From contig JAZQGH010000127.1 in the NCBI GenBank assembly GCA_045539925.1, forward strand, positions 1 through 54,715: a DNA stretch of 54,715 nt. Reading direction: 5' to 3'. Every line of letters begins with the position of its first letter. The first letter of the stretch is position 1. Of this stretch, positions 7,901-14,872 are shown one piece after another. Origin of the DNA: SFWF01 sp045539925 (GTDB lineage Bacteria > Bacillota > Clostridia > Oscillospirales > Acutalibacteraceae). Both the position numbers and the translations under genes were made by a program. The notes beneath the pieces are model-generated. The model was not told the DNA's origin, searched no databases, and was given only the letters and a program-made list of their open reading frames with translations.

Positions 7901-8563
7901 ATGGGAAAACTTATTGTTATAGAGGGCCTCGACGGAAGCGGAAAATCTACACAGCTGGAACTTCTGCCTGAGGGTCTTAAATCCAAGGGAATAGACTGCC
8001 GTACCGTCTCTTTCCCTAATTACGATGACGATTCTTCAGCACTTGTCAAAATGTATCTTGCAGGTCAGTTCGGCTCTAAACCCGACGATGTGAATGCCTT
8101 TGCCGCATCCTGCTTTTACGCCTGCGACAGATACGCTTCGTTTAAAAAGGATTGGGGAAACTATTACGGTGACGGCGGAATTATAGTTTCGGGCAGATAT
8201 ACCACTTCAAATGCTGTTCATCAGTGTTCAAAGCTTCCCGAAAGCCAGTGGGAGAGTTTTCTTTCTTGGCTTTACGATTTCGAGTATAAAAAGCTTGGAA
8301 TTCCCGCTCCCGACAAGGTAATTTTTCTTGATATGCCCACCGAGGTTTCCCAAAAACTGCTGGATAAACGCTATACTGCCGACGGAGGTAAAAAGGATAT
8401 TCACGAATGTGATGTAGATTATCTCAATAAGTGCCGTAAGGCAGCGCTCTTTACAGCAGATTATTCGGGTTGGGTAAAAATATCCTGCGCCAAGGATGGT
8501 GAGCCCAGAAGTATCGAAGATATTGCCGCAGATGTTCTGGCAGAAACTCTTAAGGTTTTATAA
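7901..8563 (+). CDS. tmk: Thymidylate kinase
   Basis: Phosphorylates dTMP, the product of ThyX next door, to dTDP. The 220-residue protein has a P-loop EGLDGSGKST at residues 8-17, the PNYDDDSSALVKMYL region and the FFACDR-equivalent CFYACDRYASF, then GGIIVSGRYTTSNAVHQ and KVIFLDMPTEVSQKLLDKR. This is the layout of thymidylate-kinase family members in Clostridia, somewhat divergent from TMK of E. coli. It starts 2 nt after the thyX stop. Confidence 0.9.
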   Translation: MGKLIVIEGLDGSGKSTQLELLPEGLKSKGIDCRTVSFPNYDDDSSALVKMYLAGQFGSKPDDVNAFAASCFYACDRYASFKKDWGNYYGDGGIIVSGRYTTSNAVHQCSKLPESQWESFLSWLYDFEYKKLGIPAPDKVIFLDMPTEVSQKLLDKRYTADGGKKDIHECDVDYLNKCRKAALFTADYSGWVKISCAKDGEPRSIEDIAADVLAETLKVL

Positions 8564-8574
8564 AGGAGAAATGT

Positions 8575-9120
8575 ATGGTTTATGTATTTTTAGCCGACGG
8601 CTTTGAAGAAGCAGAGGCTCTGGTTACGGTCGACATACTCAGACGTGCCGGCTACAAGGTTATCTGTGTCGGAGTAGACAAAAAGGAAATAGTCGGTGCA
8701 CACGGTATAAAAATCACCGCAGATATAAAAACAGGGGAGTATGCCGCAATCGACCTTGAGGGTGTAGTTCTTCCCGGAGGTATGCCGGGAACCCTCAATC
8801 TTGGAGCAAATAAGACCGTTTGCGATGCGGCAAAGAATGCCTTTGTCAGAGGCAAGGTAGTGGCTGCTATCTGCGCCGCACCCTCTGTGCTCGGTAAACT
8901 CGGCATTTTAAAGGGTAAGGCAGCAACCTGCTACCCAGGTTTCGAGGCTGAGCTTATGGGGGCAAGATATGTGAATGCTCCCACCGTTACCGACGGAAAT
9001 GTTATCACTGCCCGCGGTGCAGGTGCTGTTTTTGATTTCGGCTTTGCAATTATCGATACGCTTACAGGATCTACCGATGCATCTGCTAAACTCAGGGAGT
9101 CGATGCAATGCGCCCGATAG
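8575..9120 (+). CDS. DJ-1/PfpI family protein
   Basis: A 181-residue DJ-1 superfamily protein. The nucleophile-elbow cysteine is in AAICAAPSVL near residue 100, with the partner acidic residue in FEEAEALV near residue 13; both are hallmarks of the family. Members act as glyoxalase/deglycase-like or redox-stress proteins, but the true substrate is often unclear. AAAGGAG lies 7 nt before the ATG at 8575. Its last 13 nt overlap the cyclo-ligase gene, so the two are coupled. Confidence 0.88.
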   Translation: MVYVFLADGFEEAEALVTVDILRRAGYKVICVGVDKKEIVGAHGIKITADIKTGEYAAIDLEGVVLPGGMPGTLNLGANKTVCDAAKNAFVRGKVVAAICAAPSVLGKLGILKGKAATCYPGFEAELMGARYVNAPTVTDGNVITARGAGAVFDFGFAIIDTLTGSTDASAKLRESMQCAR

Positions 9121-9698
9121 ACATCAGAAAGTATAAACAGGAGTTAAGACTCAGGTGCAGGGAAAAACGCACGGGTATGGAAAGCGAAGTTAAAAGCAAA
9201 CTGGATAAAAGTATTGCCGATAATGTCCGCCGTCTTAAAGAATACCGTCCTGCAAAAACTCTGCTTATATATATGTCTACTCCTGTAGAAGTAGATACAA
9301 TAAGAATAATCGAGAACGCCTGGGAGGATGGAAAAAAAGTAGCGGTACCCCGCTGTATACCTGACAGCCGAGATATGGAGTTTCACTACATTGACTCTCT
9401 CGATTGTCTCGCCCCTGGTACCTTTTCTGTGCTGGAGCCCGACCCCGAGCTTCCTATGGTTAACGATTTTTCGGGATGTCTTATGATAGTCCCTGGGATG
9501 CAGTTCGATATGAAGGGCTACCGAATAGGCTACGGAAAGGGTTATTACGATAGATATATGGTGCGCTTTACGGGTATTTCCGCAGGCATCTGCTATTCGG
9601 ACGAGCTTAAGCCCTTTATGTACCATGGAAGATACGACCAGAGTGTCGATATCGTAGTCACCGATAAAAGAATAAAAACCTGTAACAATAAAGGATAA
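9108..9698 (+). CDS. 5-formyltetrahydrofolate cyclo-ligase
   Basis: Converts 5-formyl-THF to 5,10-methenyl-THF with ATP, returning storage folate to the one-carbon pool used by ThyX and purine enzymes. The 196-residue product has an N-terminal K/R-rich helix (RKYKQELRLRCREKR), the IYMSTPVEVDT and KKVAVPRC blocks, and the signature GYRIGYGKGYYDRY near residues 136-149. It overlaps the DJ-1 gene by 13 nt and lies 4 nt before mltG. Confidence 0.94.
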   Translation: MRPIDIRKYKQELRLRCREKRTGMESEVKSKLDKSIADNVRRLKEYRPAKTLLIYMSTPVEVDTIRIIENAWEDGKKVAVPRCIPDSRDMEFHYIDSLDCLAPGTFSVLEPDPELPMVNDFSGCLMIVPGMQFDMKGYRIGYGKGYYDRYMVRFTGISAGICYSDELKPFMYHGRYDQSVDIVVTDKRIKTCNNKG

Positions 9699-9702
9699 AA
9701 CT

Positions 9703-10914
9703 ATGGAAAACGAGAAAAATATCGAGATTTCGGAGCTTGAGGTAGAAGAGCCGCAAAAAACAGAAGATAAAAAGTCCCGAAAAAAGCATACTGTACTTTT
9801 TGTAGTGCTTGGAGTAGTTGCCGCAATAATTTTGTCGGCAGTAATAGTTGTTACTTCGGCTGTGGCAGACTATAACGGTACTGCCCGAAAGGGTGAGATC
9901 TGCACAGTTACCATTCCTCAGGGTGCCGCAGTTTCTACCATTGCAAACCGTCTTGAGGAGTCAGGTGCTATTAATAGCGCACTGCTTTTCAGGGTATATT
10001 CCCGTCTTGCAGGTACCGAAACTCTTTATCAGTACGGTGTTTACGAGTTTAAAAACAATATCGGCTTTGAGGCGATAGCAGAGCTGCTCATAAATCAGGG
10101 TACAAAGGCTGAGACGGTTACCGTAACTATACCCGAGGGTACAACCCTCTATGATTACACAAAAAATGTAAACAATAAGGATGTAACGGTTGTGGGAATA
10201 GCAACCCTGCTTAAAAACGCAGGGGTATGTCAGCCCGACGACTTTTTTGCCGCCCTCAGCGAGGTAGATTTTTCGTCTGAGCTTCTCAGCAGCATAGACA
10301 GACAAAATACATACTATCCCTTAGAGGGTTATCTTTTTGCCGACACCTATGAGTTCTATTTCTGCGGATGTAAGGACTGCGCAGGTGATAAGGGCACCGC
10401 TAAGGAATGTACCTCTAAGGAGTCTGCCCAAAAGGCTATAAAAAGAATGCTCAGCCGCACCGAAGAGGTAATAACCGACAGTATGATAAAAAATGCCAAG
10501 GATATGGGTTATACTATCCACGAAATGCTGACTTTAGCATCAATAATCCAGCTTGAATCGGGCATCGATACCAATGAAATGGCAAATGTTTCGGCAGTAT
10601 TCCACAACCGCTTAAATAAGTCTTCGCTTTTCCCACATCTTGGCTCTTCTCCCACTATATACTACGATAAGAGTATGGATGGAGACGGCAGATACGACAC
10701 CCAGAATGTGACCAAAGGTCTCCCCCCGGGACCTGTCTGTTCCTCGGGTGAAGCGGCAATAAAGGCGGCATTTCTTCCTACCGAAAACTTCGATTACACC
10801 TATTTTGTGACCGACAGCGACGGAAAGTTTTATTACAATTCCTCCGAGTCGGCTCATCAGTCAACCATAAAGAAACTTCAAAACGCAGGTAAATGGATTT
10901 ATGAATACTACTGA
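9703..10914 (+). CDS. mltG: Endolytic transglycosylase MltG
   Basis: Membrane-anchored lytic transglycosylase that cuts nascent glycan strands. The 403-residue product has a charged cytoplasmic head (1-29), a membrane segment near 30-52, then a YceG domain outside the membrane. The catalytic glutamate is E285 in LASIIQLESG; FHNRLN, SPTIYYD and GLPPGPVCSSGEAAIKAA are the other conserved blocks. Unusual is a cysteine-rich insert at 221-236 with C221, C223, C226 and C236. AAAGGAT precedes the start. The U32 gene overlaps its last 14 nt, an arrangement related to yrrL...yrrNO in B. subtilis but without the methyltransferase gene yrrM. Confidence 0.93.
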   Translation: MENEKNIEISELEVEEPQKTEDKKSRKKHTVLFVVLGVVAAIILSAVIVVTSAVADYNGTARKGEICTVTIPQGAAVSTIANRLEESGAINSALLFRVYSRLAGTETLYQYGVYEFKNNIGFEAIAELLINQGTKAETVTVTIPEGTTLYDYTKNVNNKDVTVVGIATLLKNAGVCQPDDFFAALSEVDFSSELLSSIDRQNTYYPLEGYLFADTYEFYFCGCKDCAGDKGTAKECTSKESAQKAIKRMLSRTEEVITDSMIKNAKDMGYTIHEMLTLASIIQLESGIDTNEMANVSAVFHNRLNKSSLFPHLGSSPTIYYDKSMDGDGRYDTQNVTKGLPPGPVCSSGEAAIKAAFLPTENFDYTYFVTDSDGKFYYNSSESAHQSTIKKLQNAGKWIYEYY

Positions 10915-12136
10915 TAAAATAACCTTGCCCGAGCTTTTGTGCCCCGCAGGAGACCTCACCCGCCTTAAAACAGCGGTAGATTTCGGTGCAGACGCCGTTT
11001 ATATCGCAGGGGAAGAGTTTGGAATGCGCACCGCCGCCTCAAATTTCGGTGAACAGGCAATGCGCGAGGGTATAAAATATGCCCACGATAGGGGAGTTAA
11101 GGTACACGTTGCCTGTAACACCCTGCCCCACAACGACGAAATTTGCCGTATTCCCGCCTTTTTAGGGCTTGTGCAGGACGCAGGTGCCGACGCAGTAATT
11201 GCCGCGGACCTCGGCACTATTGGAATGGTAAAAAAATATGCGCCCAAGTGCGAGCTTCACGTATCGGTTCAGTCAGGTATAGTAAACTACGAGACGGCGA
11301 ACGCATTTTATAATATGGGTGCCGCCCGTGTTGTTACTGCCCGTGAGCTTTCTCTCTCAGAGATTGCCGAAATAAGGGCAAAAACCCCTAAAGAGCTCAC
11401 TTTAGAATGCTTTATGCACGGCGCAATGTGTGTATCATTTTCTGCCCGTTGTCTGCTTTCCAGCTATATGACCGGAAGAGATGCCAACCGCGGAGATTGC
11501 GCACAGCCATGCCGTTGGTCCTATTCTCTTGTGGAGACTAACCGCGAGGGTCAGCATTTCGATATTACCGAAACCGATAAAGGCACTTATATACTTAATG
11601 CTAATGACCTTTGTATGGCAGAGCACCTTAAAGAGATGTATGCTGCAGGGGTAGGAAGCCTTAAAATAGAGGGTAGAGCCAAATCACAGTATTATGTGGC
11701 AGTGACCGCCAATGCCTACCGCGGAGCACTCGACAGTCTGAAAGATAACTATGAGGATTGGCAGCTTCCCCTATGGGTCAAGGAGGAGCTTAATAAAATA
11801 AGCCACCGAAACTATTCCACAGGCTTTTATTTCGGCACACCGCAAAACGCACAGACCTATTCAAATGCGGGTTATGTAAGGGATTATGCTGTTGCGGCTA
11901 CGGTAGACGGATATGAAGACGGATGTATAATAGCCACCCTTAAAAACAAATTCTGGCGCGGTCAGGAGCTCGACTGCCTTTCTCCAAAAGAGCCTCCCTT
12001 TACTGTAAAAGCAACCGAGCTTTTTGACGGTGAGGGCAATGCTATTGAGTCTGCTCCCCATCCTATGATGAAGATAAAGATTCCCTATCATAGCAAGGTC
12101 AAAACGGGTTCAATGCTTCGAATGAAATGTGATTAA
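10901..12136 (+). CDS. U32 family protein, probable tRNA U34 hydroxylation protein TrhP
   Basis: A 411-residue member of peptidase family U32. The opening LPELLCPAGDLTRLKTAVDFGADAVYI and the signature ECFMHGAMCVSFSARCLLSSYMTGRDANRGDCAQPCRW, with its conserved cysteines, are diagnostic. In E. coli and B. subtilis such proteins (TrhP) make 5-hydroxyuridine at tRNA position 34 from prephenate; earlier annotations call them collagenases or proteases. Placement beside mltG matches the Bacillus yrr locus. Function is by family, not directly visible. It overlaps mltG by 14 nt and is followed by a hairpin at 12143-12171. Confidence 0.85.
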   Translation: MNTTDKITLPELLCPAGDLTRLKTAVDFGADAVYIAGEEFGMRTAASNFGEQAMREGIKYAHDRGVKVHVACNTLPHNDEICRIPAFLGLVQDAGADAVIAADLGTIGMVKKYAPKCELHVSVQSGIVNYETANAFYNMGAARVVTARELSLSEIAEIRAKTPKELTLECFMHGAMCVSFSARCLLSSYMTGRDANRGDCAQPCRWSYSLVETNREGQHFDITETDKGTYILNANDLCMAEHLKEMYAAGVGSLKIEGRAKSQYYVAVTANAYRGALDSLKDNYEDWQLPLWVKEELNKISHRNYSTGFYFGTPQNAQTYSNAGYVRDYAVAATVDGYEDGCIIATLKNKFWRGQELDCLSPKEPPFTVKATELFDGEGNAIESAPHPMMKIKIPYHSKVKTGSMLRMKCD

Positions 12137-12142
12137 TAAAAA

Positions 12143-12178
12143 CCTCTCGGGTCAATAATAAACTCGGGAGGTTTTTTT
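12143..12178 (+). terminator. Hairpin and T-run that also carries the next gene's ribosome binding site
   Basis: CCTCTCGGGT (12143-12152) can pair with ACTCGGGAGG (12162-12171), 10 bp with two G-U pairs, followed by seven T (12172-12178). This is a rho-independent terminator shape 6 nt after the U32 stop. GGGAGG in the 3' arm is also the only ribosome binding site for the penicillin-binding protein starting at 12179, with the T-run as spacer. Confidence 0.7.
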
Positions 12179-13792
12179 ATGTGTTTTTCTTATAAAAGAG
12201 CAGCAGTTTGTTATCTGCTTACGGTAGTTATGCTTCTTGTGTGTGTGCTGAGAGTTCTTGCTATTGCTACCGAGGAAAAATATTCGGCAGCCGCCCAAAG
12301 TGAAAGCCGCAGGGTAATTTCTCTGGGACAAAGCAGAGGAACGGTATTCGACTGTAATATGAAAAAACTCACTAACGAGCGGACCGAGTATTATACTCTG
12401 TTTTTTAATGAGCCCACGGCCCTTTCTTCCCTTTACGGTTGGTTTTCGGGGGAGGAGACCAAGGAGCTTACAGAAGAAATACTGCAAAAGGGCTTTGCAG
12501 TTAGAAAACTCAGTCGTAAGCTCAGTGCAGAGGGTGTGTACAGCTTTCCCGTGTCGGTCCATATCGACGACAGCACCCTTGCCCGTCATCTTATCGGCTA
12601 TACAAACGGTCAGGGTAAGGGAGTTAGCGGAATACAGGCGGCGTTTGATGAATTACTTTTCAGCGGTACCGAAAACACCCTTTCCTTTTCTATAAGCGGC
12701 GGCGGTGAAAGACTTTACGGCGAAGAGCCGATATTTAGTTATGATTACGCTGCCGAAAACAGCGGAGTAAAACTTACAATAGACAGGGATATTCAGCAAA
12801 TAGCCGAACAGCAGGCTACGGCAATCAGTAGCGGTGCTTTAATAATAACCGAGGTTAAAACTGGCAAAATCAAAGCCCTTGTAAGCCGTCCCGATTATAG
12901 GCTCAGCATTCTTGACGAGGCAATAATGAGCAGTGGCGAGCCTCTTCTCAGCCGTTTCTTTTGTCTTTACAATATCGGCTCGGTCTTTAAGCCCGTTGTT
13001 GCGGCGGCAGGGTATGAGGCAGGGGTAACCTACCACACAAATTGTGTTGGCTATACCGATGTGGACGGTCTTACCTTTGCCTGCCATAAAGCGGGAGGCC
13101 ACGGAGAGGTGGATATTACCCACGCACTGAAGTTTTCCTGCAATTCCTTTTTCTATCAGTATATACAGAGCGTAGGGGTAAACAGGGTAGTGAAAATTTC
13201 GAAATCGGCAGGTCTTTTAAACGACATCTACCTTGCCGACGGGCTTGTATGCCCAAAGGGTAAGCTTGGCAATATGCAGGTGCTGGGAAGCTCTAAAAGA
13301 GCACTGGCAAACCTTTCTATCGGGCAGGGCGAAATGCTGCTTACCCCTCTTGCGATAACTCAGGTCTATGCCGCTATAGCCAATTCGGGAAGCTATCGCC
13401 CCTTGTCTCTTATAGAATCTACAATAAAAAACGGCAAACCCTATGAAGAGGTATTAAGGGCTGCAGAGGTGAGGGTTATGAGCAAAGGCACCGCAGACAA
13501 GCTTAAATATGACCTTTCTCAGGTGCTAGACGAGGGTGGTACTGGTCAAAGCGCAAGGCCTCAGCTTACCTCTGCGGCAGGAAAAACAGGTACAGCCCAA
13601 ACAGGTGTTTTAAAAAACGGAAAAAAGGTCACAAACTCTTGGTTTTGCGGTTTTTTTCCTCTTGACGCTCCGAAGTATGCCGTAACAGTGCTGTCTGAGA
13701 ATGCAACTGCAGGCTGCGGCAGTGTTTTTGCAGCTGTGGCGGATGCGCTTACAGAGCTCGAGTATATAAGAAGCAAAGCGAACGGCAATTGA
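12179..13792 (+). CDS. Class B penicillin-binding protein (transpeptidase)
   Basis: A 537-residue peptidoglycan transpeptidase. One membrane segment lies near residues 8-29, then a dimerisation region beginning SRGTVFDCNMKKL, then the transpeptidase domain. Active-site motifs are S268-V-F-K271, S320-C-N322 and K469-T-G471. It is at the short end for FtsI/PbpA/SpoVD-like proteins, and no PASTA repeats follow the KTG box, so the exact role (division, elongation or sporulation) is open. It starts directly after the hairpin described at 12143 and its stop lies in the loop of the next hairpin. No separate promoter is evident. Confidence 0.92.
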   Translation: MCFSYKRAAVCYLLTVVMLLVCVLRVLAIATEEKYSAAAQSESRRVISLGQSRGTVFDCNMKKLTNERTEYYTLFFNEPTALSSLYGWFSGEETKELTEEILQKGFAVRKLSRKLSAEGVYSFPVSVHIDDSTLARHLIGYTNGQGKGVSGIQAAFDELLFSGTENTLSFSISGGGERLYGEEPIFSYDYAAENSGVKLTIDRDIQQIAEQQATAISSGALIITEVKTGKIKALVSRPDYRLSILDEAIMSSGEPLLSRFFCLYNIGSVFKPVVAAAGYEAGVTYHTNCVGYTDVDGLTFACHKAGGHGEVDITHALKFSCNSFFYQYIQSVGVNRVVKISKSAGLLNDIYLADGLVCPKGKLGNMQVLGSSKRALANLSIGQGEMLLTPLAITQVYAAIANSGSYRPLSLIESTIKNGKPYEEVLRAAEVRVMSKGTADKLKYDLSQVLDEGGTGQSARPQLTSAAGKTGTAQTGVLKNGKKVTNSWFCGFFPLDAPKYAVTVLSENATAGCGSVFAAVADALTELEYIRSKANGN

Positions 13793-13807
13793 CTTGCCGT
13801 TCGCTTT
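13775..13807 (+). terminator. 14-bp perfect hairpin enclosing a stop codon
   Basis: AAAGCGAACGGCAA (13775-13788) and TTGCCGTTCGCTTT (13794-13807) are perfect complements around a 5-nt loop that contains the TGA of the penicillin-binding protein gene. The following T-tract is short, so termination may be partial. Confidence 0.7.
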
Positions 13808-13849
13808 CTGTTAAGATAATAAAAGAGAACATTTAAAAGGAGAGATAAG

Positions 13850-14323
13850 GTGCAAAATTTCGAAATAGAGCGCAAATTTTTGATTGAAAAACCCGAAGAG
13901 TTGCTGTTGAATTCCCTGCCGCAGATACAGGTAGCAGAAATAGTACAAAGCTATACTTCCTCAGGTGCCCGACTCCGCAAATGGACCGAAAAGGGCATAA
14001 CTACATATATCAAAACCGTAAAGACCCACGTCACCCACATCACCCGCATAGAGGTGGAAAACGAAATAACCGAAGAGGAGTACAAACAGCTTCTTAAAAC
14101 CGAGCAAAGCCGTCTCACCAAGGTTCGCTACCGCTATCCTTATAAGGGTAAGTTTATCGAAATAGATATTTACCCGTTCTGGGAGGACAGGGCTATTCTG
14201 GAGGTTGAACTTGTTAGTGAGGATGAGGATTTTTCTATTCCTGAATTTATCAGCATCATAAAAGAAGTGTCACACGATAAAGCCTATAGAAATTATTCTC
14301 TGAGTAAAAAAATTCCCGAATAG
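13850..14323 (+). CDS. CYTH domain protein
   Basis: A 157-residue CYTH (triphosphate tunnel metalloenzyme) protein. The defining ExExK motif is at the N-terminus (FEIERKFLI); further conserved charged strands are ARLRKW, TRIEVENEI, TKVRYRYPYKGKFIEIDIYPF and LEVELVSEDED. Members hydrolyse inorganic triphosphate or bind triphosphate-containing ligands; the substrate here is not known. The start is GTG at 13850 with AAAAGGAGAG upstream. It lies just before a sigma factor gene but with an ECF-like promoter between them, so co-regulation is uncertain. Confidence 0.9.
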   Translation: MQNFEIERKFLIEKPEELLLNSLPQIQVAEIVQSYTSSGARLRKWTEKGITTYIKTVKTHVTHITRIEVENEITEEEYKQLLKTEQSRLTKVRYRYPYKGKFIEIDIYPFWEDRAILEVELVSEDEDFSIPEFISIIKEVSHDKAYRNYSLSKKIPE

Positions 14324-14332
14324 GAAAAATTT

Positions 14333-14364
14333 TGAAACCTTTGGGGCGTTTGATTTGTGTTATA
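14333..14364 (+). promoter_or_regulatory. ECF-type promoter before the sigma factor gene
   Basis: TGAAACC (14333-14339) resembles the -35 box used by extracytoplasmic-function sigma factors, and GTGTTATA (14357-14364) lies at about the right distance for their -10. No TTGACA/TATAAT pair is seen here. The position, 20-50 nt before the sigma gene, suggests autoregulation. Confidence 0.5.
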
Positions 14365-14383
14365 GGTGAAAGAGGGTGTAACG

Positions 14384-14872
14384 ATGTGTAAAATAAACCT
14401 GCGTGAGCTTAAAACTGAAGAGGTATTCGATAAATACTGCACCACCGTATACCGTCTTGCCTATGCAAGGGTAGGCAATAGGTTTGATGCGGAGGATATT
14501 CTTCAGTCTGTATTTTTAAAGCTTCACTCTGGGGTAATTGAATTTACCGATGAGGAGCATTTAAAGGCATGGCTTTTAAAGGTCACTGTAAACACCTCGA
14601 AAAATCTGTTAACCTCGGCATGGATGCGGCTTACCGAAGCTATAAGCGAGAATGTTACCGCTCCGACCCACGAGGTCAGCGAGGTCTATACCGAGGTGCT
14701 GGGTCTCCCAGTCAAATATCGCACCGTTATTCACCTCCACTATTATGAAGGCTATTCCTGCGCGCAAATAGCCAACATTACAGGAACCAATGAAGCAACC
14801 GTTAAAACCCGCCTAAAAAGAGCGAGGGAACGCCTTGCACAAAGACTGAAAGGAGAGATTTTTGATGTTTAA
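14384..14872 (+). CDS. RNA polymerase sigma factor, ECF (sigma-70 family)
   Basis: A 162-residue two-domain sigma factor. Region 2 is at the N-terminus (VYRLAYARVGNRFDAEDILQSVFLKLH...LKAWLLKVTVNTSKNLL) and region 4 at the C-terminus (LPVKYRTVIHLHYYEGYSCAQIANITGTNEATVKTRLKRARERL). Start ATG 14384 is preferred over GTG 14366 because GAGGG lies 7 nt before it. Its end overlaps the beta-propeller gene by 8 nt. In such pairs the downstream membrane protein commonly controls the sigma factor. The target genes are not known; the upstream ECF-like promoter suggests it reads its own gene. Confidence 0.93.
   Translation: MCKINLRELKTEEVFDKYCTTVYRLAYARVGNRFDAEDILQSVFLKLHSGVIEFTDEEHLKAWLLKVTVNTSKNLLTSAWMRLTEAISENVTAPTHEVSEVYTEVLGLPVKYRTVIHLHYYEGYSCAQIANITGTNEATVKTRLKRARERLAQRLKGEIFDV

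Noticed and set aside
8652..8906. Minus-strand frame opposite the DJ-1 gene
   Set aside because: No ribosome binding site or recognisable domain; the plus-strand gene is well supported.
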